DNA of 62,028 bases. Origin: Gammaproteobacteria bacterium. Its GTDB lineage: Bacteria > Pseudomonadota > Gammaproteobacteria > Steroidobacterales > Woeseiaceae. The translations under genes were made by a program, and so were the position numbers. Positions 35,389-43,242 of this stretch are shown here, piece after piece (the first letter of the stretch is position 1; every line of letters begins with the position of its first letter). The stretch lies in contig JAUHZT010000003.1 in the NCBI GenBank assembly GCA_030425905.1, positions 1 to 62,028 on the forward strand, given 5' to 3'. Below the pieces are notes generated by a model, which did not search any database, was not told the DNA's origin, and saw nothing but the letters and a program-made list of their open reading frames with translations.

Positions 35389-35401
35389 TCATAAATTATT
35401 C
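35389..35401. promoter_or_regulatory. Candidate RpiR/MurR-type operator (site D)
   Basis: TCATAAATTATTC, a second copy in the lysA/nhaC divergent region, 24 bp before the lysA start codon. See 17829 for the shared element. Confidence 0.4.
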
Positions 35402-35424
35402 TTTGCCTTGTCCGGGTTTCTGCA

Positions 35425-36699
35425 ATGCCCCAGTTCGACTACCGAGATGGCCACTATGCGGTCGAAGATGTCGCGGTGCGCGATATCGCAGCGACCTGCA
35501 AGACGCCGTTCTACTGCTATTCGAGAGCAGCGATAGAGCGGGCCTATGCGGCCTATGCCGATGCCTTCGCCGACTACGACATGCAGATTTGCTACGCGCT
35601 GAAAGCCAATTCCAATCTTTCTATTGTCGGGCTGCTCGCTGCCGCCGGTGCCGGGGCCGATGTTGTGTCCGGCGGTGAACTGCAGCGCGCCCAGGCGGCC
35701 GGCATCCCGGGTTCACGTATCGTCTACTCCGGTGTCGCCAAGACCGTGCCGGAAATCGAGCTGGCGCTCGATGCTGGCATTCGCCAGTTCAATGTTGAAT
35801 CGATGCCCGAACTGCACGCTATCAACGAGACGGCAATGCGCCGCCAGCAGCGTGCCCCCGTCGCTTTTCGCATTAACCCCGACGTCGACGCTGAAACCCA
35901 CGAAAAAATCTCGACCGGCAAGTCCGAGAACAAGTTTGGTATCCCCTGGCATTCCGCAAGTGACGCTTACGCGCACGCTGCAAGCCTGCCGGGCATTGAG
36001 ATTTGCGGCATCGATATGCACATCGGCTCGCAGATCCAGAGCCTGACACCGTTTCGCAATGCCTTTGCACGCATCGCCGAGCTGACGCAGCAACTGCGTG
36101 ACCAGGGCCATGCGATCGATACGATTGATCTCGGCGGCGGTCTCGGCGTCAACTACGGCGGCGACGGCAAGACCCCGCCGACACCGGCAGAGTATGCGCA
36201 ACTGGTAACCGAAGCATTTGCCGATCTCGACTGCCGGCTAATTATCGAACCCGGTCGCTCACTCGTCGGCGCGGCGGGCATGCTGGTCAGCACAGTAATT
36301 TACGTCAAGGAAACCGCCACGCTGGACTTCCTGATTATTGACGCCGCGATGAATGACTTCATGCGCCCGAGCATCTACAACGCCTACCACGCTATTCGGA
36401 CGGAGCGGCAAGGGCACGGCGCACAGCGACCGTATGAAATTGTCGGGCCGGTTTGCGAGACCGGCGACATGTTTGCACGCGGGCGCCTGCTGCACGAATT
36501 ACAAGCCGGCGACATGGTCGTACTGGAAGACGCCGGTGCCTACGGTGCGGTTATGGCATCAACTTACAACACGCGGCCGCTGGTGCCGGAAGTACTGGTC
36601 GAAGGCAATTCGTTCAGGATAATTCGCAAGCGCGTCAGCGAAGCGGCGCTGCTGGCACTCGACGAGCCGTGGCCGGCAACGGCGACGGAACAGGCATAG
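35425..36699 (+). CDS. lysA: Diaminopimelate decarboxylase
   Basis: 424 residues, fold-type III PLP decarboxylase converting meso-DAP to L-lysine. The PLP lysine is Lys60 in CYALKANSNLSIVGLL; HIGSQIQSL, IDLGGGLGVNYGG, EPGRSLVGAAG and VCETGD (active-site Cys) complete the family signature. Length is normal. It stands alone between the NhaC-family gene and the RpiR regulator, not with dapF or other lysine-biosynthesis genes. Together with nearby wall-degrading enzymes and two candidate regulator boxes in its promoter, this suggests use of DAP released from muropeptides, while biosynthesis remains possible. Confidence 0.96.
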   Translation: MPQFDYRDGHYAVEDVAVRDIAATCKTPFYCYSRAAIERAYAAYADAFADYDMQICYALKANSNLSIVGLLAAAGAGADVVSGGELQRAQAAGIPGSRIVYSGVAKTVPEIELALDAGIRQFNVESMPELHAINETAMRRQQRAPVAFRINPDVDAETHEKISTGKSENKFGIPWHSASDAYAHAASLPGIEICGIDMHIGSQIQSLTPFRNAFARIAELTQQLRDQGHAIDTIDLGGGLGVNYGGDGKTPPTPAEYAQLVTEAFADLDCRLIIEPGRSLVGAAGMLVSTVIYVKETATLDFLIIDAAMNDFMRPSIYNAYHAIRTERQGHGAQRPYEIVGPVCETGDMFARGRLLHELQAGDMVVLEDAGAYGAVMASTYNTRPLVPEVLVEGNSFRIIRKRVSEAALLALDEPWPATATEQA

Positions 36700-36713
36700 C
36701 CAGGTGCGAGTGA

Positions 36714-37565
36714 CTATTTGCCGCCCGAGTTCTCGATATTCGCGATCGTCTCCGGATCGCTCAAACAACCCTTGCGCTTGGTCAGCATGTAAAACAGCAC
36801 GTCCAGCACATGTTGCTGACAGGCGGCGGTAATGACGGCCGGCATGTCGAATTTGCCGCCATTGGACAGCGTGAATAACCGTATATCGGCAAGCGCGCGG
36901 ATAGGGTTCGCGCTTTGACTGGTCAGGGAGACAACCGTAACACCGGCATCGCGCGCTTTTTTTGCAACGCGCACGAGATCCGGCGCCTGCCCCGACCCCG
37001 ACACAATTACGAGACAGTCGCCGCTCTGCAGGGTCGCCACACCGGAAAGCTGCAACTGTGTATCGCCGACGGCGATACACGGCACACCGATACTCATCAG
37101 CTTGAAAGCAAAATCCTGTGCGATCAGGCTGGCGTTGCCGCGGCCGACAAGCTCTACCCGCACCGCCTTGTTGATGGCGTTCACAGCAGCCTCAAGCGTC
37201 TCGTCGTCATTCAGCTCCGTCACACTACCCAGCGCTTCGCACTTGCTGTGATAAAGCTGTTCGCGCAATGTCGACGCGCCGCTTTGCATCGATTTACCAT
37301 CGCGCAGAATCGCGACGTTGGAATTATGCTTGACCACCGATTCGTGAATAGCGAGCTTGAGGTCGGTGAACCCCTTGTAGCCAATCTTCTGGCTGAACTT
37401 GACGACACTCGACTGGCTGACGCCGACCGACCCCGCAATCTGTTGCGAGGAGTAGTCGCGAATCAGCGAGGCGTTTTCGAGGATGAAGTCGGCGAGTTTT
37501 TTTTCATTCGCCGACATCTGATCCCTGGCCGAGCGAATGAGAGTCAGGCAGGACATAGGCTGCAT
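36714..37565 (-). CDS. RpiR/MurR-family transcriptional regulator (HTH plus SIS)
   Basis: 283 residues from 37565, or 280 from a second ATG at 37556. The N-terminal HTH_6 domain (SANEKKLADFILENASLIRDY, then SSQQIAGSVGVSQSSVVKFSQK) is followed by a SIS domain from about 115 (VELVGRGNASLIAQDFAFKLM, DCLVIVSGSGQAPDLVRVAKKA). This class binds sugar phosphates; MurR of E. coli senses MurNAc-6-phosphate. It is divergent from the exported LD-carboxypeptidase and SIS-deaminase genes, so it is the likely local controller. Candidate operator copies lie at its own start codon (37565) and before the carboxypeptidase gene (37666). Confidence 0.9.
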   Translation of the reverse strand: MQPMSCLTLIRSARDQMSANEKKLADFILENASLIRDYSSQQIAGSVGVSQSSVVKFSQKIGYKGFTDLKLAIHESVVKHNSNVAILRDGKSMQSGASTLREQLYHSKCEALGSVTELNDDETLEAAVNAINKAVRVELVGRGNASLIAQDFAFKLMSIGVPCIAVGDTQLQLSGVATLQSGDCLVIVSGSGQAPDLVRVAKKARDAGVTVVSLTSQSANPIRALADIRLFTLSNGGKFDMPAVITAACQQHVLDVLFYMLTKRKGCLSDPETIANIENSGGK

Positions 37566-37577
37566 AATAATTTATTC
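37565..37577. promoter_or_regulatory. Candidate RpiR/MurR-type operator (site B)
   Basis: TAATAATTTATTC beginning at the rpiR-type start codon, with the next bases CCTG also shared with the copy at 17829. An autoregulatory site is the natural reading. A separate inverted repeat GCAAT/ATTGC lies at 37588-37592 and 37599-37603. Confidence 0.45.
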
Positions 37578-37665
37578 CTGGTGCAATGCAATTGATGGAT
37601 TGCCCAGCCCGGACACAGGTAACAGAAAATCAACAACTTACGGGCCGAGGACGGCCGCGGCCCAG

Positions 37666-37678
37666 GAATTACTTATTT
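37666..37678. promoter_or_regulatory. Candidate RpiR/MurR-type operator (site E)
   Basis: GAATTACTTATTT directly before the AAGGAG ribosome-binding site of the LD-carboxypeptidase gene; 11 of 13 positions match the strict form of the element at 17829. Its location would block transcription elongation or initiation if bound. Confidence 0.35.
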
Positions 37679-37689
37679 AAGGAGTCACC

Positions 37690-38730
37690 ATGAATCGACG
37701 CAATGCCATCAAGACCGCCCTCGGAGTCGCCGCCGTCAGCGCTGCGGGCCTGCGCCCGGCCGCCGCCAGTGAGCAGCCCGTTCTGAAACCGGCGCGGCTC
37801 AGGCCGGGCATGACGGTCGGCATCATAGCGCCGGCGAGCAGCACCGGCGAGAACGAAGACATCCATGCGGCGACCGAAATTGTCCAGTCCCTGGGCTTCA
37901 AGACGAAACACAGCAAAAACCTGTTCGCTCGCAGTCAGTACCTGGCTGGAAGCGATCGCGGCCGAGCCGAGGATGTGAATGCCATGTTTGGCGACGATGG
38001 TGTAGACGCAATCATCTGCCTGCGCGGCGGTTACGGCACGCCGCGCATCCTGCCCTATCTCGACTACGATATTATCCGTGCCAATCCAAAAGTGCTGCTG
38101 GGCTACAGCGATATCACGGGACTGCTCACGGCCATTCATGCCCGGACCGGCATGGTCGTTTACCACGGGCCAACCGCACACCACAGTTATTCGGACTACT
38201 CCCTGGCCGAGTTTCAAAAAGTGCTGATGTCGCCTGAATCTGGTAGCTCTATCGGCGCGCCACCACCGTTCGAAGCCGCCCCCGGGCGCATCGACATGAA
38301 AAACCGCCTCACGACCTATACACCGGGCAAAGCGCGCGGCCGGCTGCTGGGCGGCAACCTGACGTTACTCACCTCACTGATGGGTTCTCCGTATGAGCCG
38401 GACTTTCGTGGCCGCATCCTGTTTCTTGAAGACGTGGGCGAAGCGCCTTACCGGATCGACCGCATGCTGACCCAGTTGTGGCTCGCGGGACGGTTGCAGG
38501 AAGTGGCCGGCATCGCATTTGGCAAATTTACTGATGCCGACGCCGGCAGCGGCAACTCGTTCAGCATCGAGGAAATCATTCACATGCGTTGTGACGAACT
38601 GGGCGTTCCTGTGCTGCGCGGCCTCATGATCGGCCATGTTGCAGACCAGACCGTCGTGCCCATTGGTATCGAGGCCGAGCTCGATGCCGACCACAAGACA
38701 CTGCGACTGCTTGAAACCCCCACCACCTGA
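37690..38730 (+). CDS. LD-carboxypeptidase (S66), Tat-type exported
   Basis: 346 residues with AAGGAG seven bases before the ATG. The N-terminus MNRRNAIKTALGVAAVSAAG is a twin-arginine-type signal, so the enzyme should act outside the cytoplasm, unlike E. coli LdcA. S66 peptidase features: nucleophile Ser140 in LLGYSDITGLL, YHGPTAHH, acid FLEDVGEAPYRIDRML and histidine GLMIGHVADQTVVPIG. The family cuts between meso-DAP and terminal D-Ala of tetrapeptides. The downstream SIS gene starts 16 bp later. D-Ala released would feed the alanine racemase, and the DAP-containing tripeptide the other peptidases. Confidence 0.92.
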   Translation: MNRRNAIKTALGVAAVSAAGLRPAAASEQPVLKPARLRPGMTVGIIAPASSTGENEDIHAATEIVQSLGFKTKHSKNLFARSQYLAGSDRGRAEDVNAMFGDDGVDAIICLRGGYGTPRILPYLDYDIIRANPKVLLGYSDITGLLTAIHARTGMVVYHGPTAHHSYSDYSLAEFQKVLMSPESGSSIGAPPPFEAAPGRIDMKNRLTTYTPGKARGRLLGGNLTLLTSLMGSPYEPDFRGRILFLEDVGEAPYRIDRMLTQLWLAGRLQEVAGIAFGKFTDADAGSGNSFSIEEIIHMRCDELGVPVLRGLMIGHVADQTVVPIGIEAELDADHKTLRLLETPTT

Positions 38731-38746
38731 TCACATCTGAACTGGC

Positions 38747-39781
38747 ATGGACACCGTCACTGGCACATTGATGTACAAGGAAGCCCGTGAGGCAGCGGAC
38801 GGTGTGTTGCGGCAAGCCGCATCGCTTCCCGGCATCATTGCCGGTTTGCGTCGTCAATTTGACGATGCCGGCATTCAGCTTATCTGCCTTTGTGCGCGTG
38901 GCAGCTCTGATCATGCCGGCCTGTTTGCGAAGTACCTGTTCGAACGTGAGCTCGGTATTCCAGTGAGTTCGGTCGCCCCGTCGATTGCATCGGTACACGG
39001 CATTGACCTGCGCTTGCCGCGCACGCTGTTCCTTGCAATATCCCAGTCGGGCCAAAGCCCTGACATTCTGCAAAGCACAGCTTCCGCAGCACGTTCGGGT
39101 GCCATCACAGCCTGCATCGTCAACGACACGCAATCAAAGCTCGCCGAGCTGTGCGACATCGTTATTCCGATGGAAGCCGGACCTGAACGAAGTGTTGCCG
39201 CGACCAAGTCGTTTATCTGTTCCTTGTCGGCACTCTGTGCGATCGCGGCCGCCTTGTCGGACAGCGCTGCACTGCGAAACGCCATCGACGCATTGCCGGC
39301 CTCCCTGCACCAGGCGCTTGAGATGAACTGGCGCGCGGCAACCAACGGTCTGGTCGCCGCCCGCAGCCTGTTTGTACTCGGTCGCGGTGTCGGTTTTGCC
39401 ATCGCCTCTGAAGCAGCGCTCAAGCTCAAGGAAACCTGCGCATTACACGCTGAAGCCTTTAGCGCTGCAGAAGTGCAACACGGCCCGATGGAACTCATCG
39501 AGAACCAGTTTGTGCTGCTGGTATTTGACACGGAACCCGCCGCTCACGATGGCGTTGATGATGCCGTCCGGCGCTTTATTGACGCTGGCGCCAGTGTTTT
39601 TCTTGCCGGCAGCAATCAGCCGGGAGCCACAGTACTGCCCAGCGTGCCGGCCGAGTCGCCCTATACCAACGCAATTTTGCAGATCCAGAGCTTCTACCTG
39701 ATGGCGAATGACCTGTCACTGGCACGGGGCCGCCATCCGGACACACCGAAGCATCTGCAAAAGGTTACCGAAACGCGCTAG
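38747..39781 (+). CDS. SIS-domain aminosugar-phosphate deaminase/isomerase (GlmS/NagB-II-like)
   Basis: 344 residues made of two SIS domains, without a glutaminase domain. CARGSSDHAGLFAKYLFER, LFLAISQSGQSPDIL, ERSVAATKSFICSLSAL and the second-half LGRGVGFAIASEAALKLKETCALHAEAF correspond to the isomerase half of GlmS, and QHGPMELIEN is the conserved C-terminal segment. Proteins of this shape include NagB-II glucosamine-6-phosphate deaminases and AgaS. Next to a MurR-like regulator and the LD-carboxypeptidase, deamination of GlcN-6-phosphate is most likely. It is not a MurQ etherase by sequence. An alternative start is the ATG at 38771. Confidence 0.88.
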   Translation: MDTVTGTLMYKEAREAADGVLRQAASLPGIIAGLRRQFDDAGIQLICLCARGSSDHAGLFAKYLFERELGIPVSSVAPSIASVHGIDLRLPRTLFLAISQSGQSPDILQSTASAARSGAITACIVNDTQSKLAELCDIVIPMEAGPERSVAATKSFICSLSALCAIAAALSDSAALRNAIDALPASLHQALEMNWRAATNGLVAARSLFVLGRGVGFAIASEAALKLKETCALHAEAFSAAEVQHGPMELIENQFVLLVFDTEPAAHDGVDDAVRRFIDAGASVFLAGSNQPGATVLPSVPAESPYTNAILQIQSFYLMANDLSLARGRHPDTPKHLQKVTETR

Positions 39782-39793
39782 GCGCCAGCCCTG

Positions 39794-41737
39794 TTACAGA
39801 CCGAAGCGCGTGCGAATGCCAACCAGCGCCGTGCGCCCCTGCGTGCGGTATCCAAACACTTCTTCGTAATCTTCGTCGAGCAGGTTGCTACCGCGCACAA
39901 ACACATCGAGCGAGCTTGTCAGCCGGTATTGCAGGGTCAGGCCCAGTAACCAGTGACTGTCGAGCGTCACTATCTGCGCCGGCGCAGGAAACGGCGGGTA
40001 AAAAATATCCAGCCGTTCGCCGCCAAGGTCGGCCGTTAGCGTGGCGCGCATGCGCTCGTCACTTGTGTGCATATCCGCTGCAAGACTCGCGGTATGCCGC
40101 GGCCGCCGCAACTCCCGGGTGTCGCCTCCTGTTGCAGCGGGTTCGTCAGCCTCTGTGTAGGTATACGACGCGCGCAAGCCGACCAGGTCGTTGAAAGACC
40201 ACCAGGCGTTCAGTTCCACGCCGCTGCGCCTGCTCTTGCCATCGACATTCTCCGCCGTGGTAAGGAAAGTCAGCGGATCGAAAACATAGCCGTTAATTTC
40301 GTCACGCAGGTCCTGACGAAACAATGAAACTTGCGTGAGCAATGCGCCGTTCAGGAATTCGTAGTCGAGACCGATATCGTAGGAGAGTGATTGTTCGGGC
40401 TTGAGCTCGGGATTACCCGCGAACTGGCCAGGAAAGTAACCGTAACGCTCGATGAAAGTAGGGTTTGACCGGCCCGTACCAATATTCGCCCGCAGTGTCG
40501 CAACATCAGTGAGCTGGTAGACGGTGGAGACCCGACCGCTGAATGCATTCTCGAAGTCGCTGTTGTCGTCGAAGCGCGCACTCAGCAACCACGTCAGACG
40601 GTCACTGCCGCGCGCCTGAAAGTCCGCAATCGCGCTGGTCACATCGATGCTCTGGTTCTGGTTAGGGTCACCGAAGATCACGGCACCGCGTTGCTCAAAG
40701 CGGGTTCGTTCGTGCTCTAGCGCCAGTGACAAACGATTGTGCGCAAACGCGATATCGGCCTGGTAAGCATAACCGATTCGGTCGGAGCCGTTTGACGATG
40801 CCTCTATGCCGTCCATCAGGTTGCTGTTGTCAGACTCGAAGTAATTCACACGCAGATGGTGCGTCACACGACTGCCGTCACGGTGCAGGCTCGCACCCAG
40901 GTTCGCGAAATAATTTGTCGTATCGGTCACGGCATCTGCGTCGGCCGGCAAACCGCTTGCGAAATCGACAGGATCGTATTGTGAAGAGGCATCAACGGCG
41001 CGCAGACCAGCGCTGATCGTCAAACTGTCGCTGGCATGCAAGCGACCGGACAGCGAAGCCGTTAGCAGGTCCGCACCGTCAACCTCGTTGCCGCTGCGGG
41101 AAATGTTGTAGCCTTCCGTATCCAGGTACTCAAGGCCGGCGCTGACAGATCCACTGTCTGTCCCCAGAGTGCCGTTTAAACCCGCATTGCCCGTCGACAG
41201 CGAGCCACCTTCTGCATAAGCATTCAAGCGTGGCTCACCCTCGTTCTGTCGGGTAACAACGTGCACCACTGCCGCTACCGCGTCGCTGCCCCACAGTGCG
41301 CTTTGTGGCCCGCGCACGATCTCGATGCGTTCAATGTTGCCCGTGGACAGGTACTCCCAACGAAACTCGTCGCCGCTGGTCGGGTCATTGGCGCGCACGC
41401 CGTCAATGAGTACCAGCACATGATTGGCCTCAGCGCCACGCACGCGAACCTGCGTTTGTGCACCCGCGCCACCGCTCTGGCTGACAGAAAACCCCGGCAC
41501 TGAACGCAACAGGTCGGTCACGTAACGTGCCTGGCGACGTTCAATTTCATCACGGCTGATGACGGTGCTCGCGCTGCCAAGCTGGTTCAGTTGAATCGGC
41601 GCCAGGGCGCCGGTCACTATGATCTGGTCGAAATCCGGCACCGTATCGGCTGCGGAATCGATCCCGGAATCGGCCAGGGCTAACGTGAACGGAAACAAGG
41701 TCCAGCAGAACGCCGGCATACATCTCAGTTTGAACAT
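39794..41737 (-). CDS. btuB: BtuB-like TonB-dependent cobalamin receptor
   Basis: About 647 residues from 41737, where GGAG lies six bases upstream and a signal peptide begins (MFKLRCMPAFCWTLFPFTLA); an ATG at 41782 would add 15 polar residues. The TonB box/plug is typical: FDQIIVTGALAPIQ, ARYVTDLLRSVPGFSVSQSGG, VRVRGAEANHVLVLIDGVR and RGPQSALWGSDAV. The barrel ends in GIRTRFGL. A cobalamin riboswitch in its leader supports the vitamin B12 assignment. It ends 12 bp from the convergent SIS gene. Its link to the peptidoglycan genes is probably only positional. Confidence 0.93.
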   Translation of the reverse strand: MFKLRCMPAFCWTLFPFTLALADSGIDSAADTVPDFDQIIVTGALAPIQLNQLGSASTVISRDEIERRQARYVTDLLRSVPGFSVSQSGGAGAQTQVRVRGAEANHVLVLIDGVRANDPTSGDEFRWEYLSTGNIERIEIVRGPQSALWGSDAVAAVVHVVTRQNEGEPRLNAYAEGGSLSTGNAGLNGTLGTDSGSVSAGLEYLDTEGYNISRSGNEVDGADLLTASLSGRLHASDSLTISAGLRAVDASSQYDPVDFASGLPADADAVTDTTNYFANLGASLHRDGSRVTHHLRVNYFESDNSNLMDGIEASSNGSDRIGYAYQADIAFAHNRLSLALEHERTRFEQRGAVIFGDPNQNQSIDVTSAIADFQARGSDRLTWLLSARFDDNSDFENAFSGRVSTVYQLTDVATLRANIGTGRSNPTFIERYGYFPGQFAGNPELKPEQSLSYDIGLDYEFLNGALLTQVSLFRQDLRDEINGYVFDPLTFLTTAENVDGKSRRSGVELNAWWSFNDLVGLRASYTYTEADEPAATGGDTRELRRPRHTASLAADMHTSDERMRATLTADLGGERLDIFYPPFPAPAQIVTLDSHWLLGLTLQYRLTSSLDVFVRGSNLLDEDYEEVFGYRTQGRTALVGIRTRFGL

Positions 41738-41837
41738 TGGGCTCTCCCGCAGGGTTCCCCGACTCTGCGTATAAAGGTCCATCGGGGAGGGAGAGAATCA
41801 GATTCTCCACGAATCGCCCGCCGCGATGTGACTGTGG

Positions 41838-42035
41838 AACGGTCGACGGGCCGGTCTCCGGACTCATGAGCGACATTGACTTCAGGTCTTCGCCAGTCGC
41901 CTTCCCACGCTATGCGCGCAGTGACTTCAATGACTGGCTATCTCATTTACCGTTGCGGGGGCAGTGACGGGATTGCCTCTCGGCGCACCGTCTTCCCGTT
42001 TAATGTTCCCGTTAAAGAACATTCACCTGTCGAGG
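41838..42035 (-). ncRNA. Cobalamin (AdoCbl) riboswitch
   Basis: Minus-strand leader of the BtuB-like gene. In transcript order: AGGTGAATG and a GGGAA-rich P3-type region (42030-41985), the core ACTGCCCCCGCAACGGTAA (about 41967-41949), a variable stem, and the B12 box GAGTCCGGAGACCGGCC at 41865-41849. These match the class I cobalamin riboswitch consensus. A hairpin GAGAAT-CAG-ATTCTC (41793-41807) downstream is a candidate expression platform. B12 binding would be expected to lower receptor expression. The flanking 42036-42127 holds nothing else I can support. Confidence 0.92.
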
Positions 42036-42127
42036 TTGCTGGCGACTGTACGTGACTCATATGCAAGCCGCAAGCGATCGCCGGCGCTGGGCGCGAAAGC
42101 CCGCGAATTGCAACTTGCTGGCGGCTG

Positions 42128-43150
42128 TCAGTTGCTCAGCAACTTTGCGATTTGCGCGCAACCGTCGACGAGCGGATCTATACAGGGCAAACCGGTTTCA
42201 TCAGCAAGCTGTGCAAGGTACGACGGCCGTTCGGCCGACGGCAGCCCGGACGTATTCACGCTGACACCGACACAGCGAATAGCCGGGTTGGTGAGACTGC
42301 CCATACGCAGGTGCCGATCAATACATTCGCTAATACCGGGTACGGCATAGTGTTCCCAGCCACTGATGACGCTGCGGTTTGCGTCGTGGCACACGACAAT
42401 TGCGTCGGGTTGCGAGCCGTGCAACAAACCGAGGCTGACGGCCGCATAGCCCGGGTGGAACAGCGAACCCTGGCCTTCAATAACATCCCAGTGATCGGCG
42501 TCATTGTCGGGCGACACAAGTTCCGCGGCACCCGACACGAAATCTGCAACAACCGCATCAATCGGCATGCCCTCACCGGCAATCATGATGCCGGTCTGGC
42601 CGGTGGCGCGAAAAGTCGCTTTGACGCCGGCTTCAAGCAACGCGGCATGCAATGCAAGCGCCGAGTATTTTTTGCCGACGGCGCAATCCGTGCCCACCAT
42701 CAGGACGCGTTTGCCCGAGCGCTTGCGGCCGCTGCCGACCGGGATGTTCCTGGGCGGCACGCGTATATCGATCAGTGCAGCACCCGATGCCTGCGCCGCC
42801 GCGCGCAGCGCATCGTTTTCTGCAAGGCGAATATGCAGGCCGCTGACAATATCCATGCCCAGCCCAGCCGCCTTGATAAAGAGCTGCCACCAATCCTCGG
42901 AAATACCGCCGCCAACCGGCGCGACCCCGACCACCAGGCTTTGCACACCCGCCTGGTGGGCCGCTTCCAGATCCATATCCGGCACAGCGAGGCCCACGGC
43001 ATCCGGTCGCAGGCGCAACTGGCCTGCAACCCGGTCCGGACACCAGTACGCGAGACCCAACCCGGTCTTGATGTAGGTTTCGTCTTCCTGGTCACCAACA
43101 AAAATGAGATAAGGAGAACGCAGCTGTAATGTTTTGGCGCTTGTGGTCAA
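42128..43150 (-). CDS. dgcN: DgcN-type D-glutamate N-acetyltransferase (DUF1611)
   Basis: 340 residues with the two-part DUF1611 layout: an N-terminal Rossmann-like domain (LIFVGDQEDETYIKTGLGLAYW) and a C-terminal P-loop domain with Walker A VGTDCAVGKKYSALAL, followed by ATGQTGIMIAGEGMPIDAVVADF and DVIEGQGSLFHPGY. In marine Proteobacteria a DUF1611 protein, DgcN, acetylates D-glutamate with acetyl-CoA, and the enolase-superfamily DgcA epimerises the product to N-acetyl-L-glutamate. Here the DgcA-like gene is divergent, 92 bp away, making this assignment strong though not proven by sequence alone. Confidence 0.88.
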   Translation of the reverse strand: MTTSAKTLQLRSPYLIFVGDQEDETYIKTGLGLAYWCPDRVAGQLRLRPDAVGLAVPDMDLEAAHQAGVQSLVVGVAPVGGGISEDWWQLFIKAAGLGMDIVSGLHIRLAENDALRAAAQASGAALIDIRVPPRNIPVGSGRKRSGKRVLMVGTDCAVGKKYSALALHAALLEAGVKATFRATGQTGIMIAGEGMPIDAVVADFVSGAAELVSPDNDADHWDVIEGQGSLFHPGYAAVSLGLLHGSQPDAIVVCHDANRSVISGWEHYAVPGISECIDRHLRMGSLTNPAIRCVGVSVNTSGLPSAERPSYLAQLADETGLPCIDPLVDGCAQIAKLLSN

Positions 43151-43242
43151 TCGCGTATCATCAGTGGCCCGGCCAACCCGGCTTGGCGACGACTATAGCT
43201 TAAAGTTGCCAGTTCGTAAGCCCTGCAAACTGACAGTAAACA

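Noticed and set aside
37588-37603. GCAAT/ATTGC inverted repeat upstream of the LD-carboxypeptidase gene as the regulator site
   Set aside because: It occurs once only, whereas the GAAT/ATTC element recurs in several promoters; kept only as an alternative.
38747-39781. SIS protein as MurNAc-6-phosphate etherase (MurQ)
   Set aside because: The motifs are those of the GlmS isomerase half (GSSDHAG, SQSGQSPD, QHGPMEL), not the MurQ pattern.
42152-43129. 325-codon open frame on the plus strand opposite dgcN
   Set aside because: Shadow of the DUF1611 gene; composition is low-complexity and no motif is seen.
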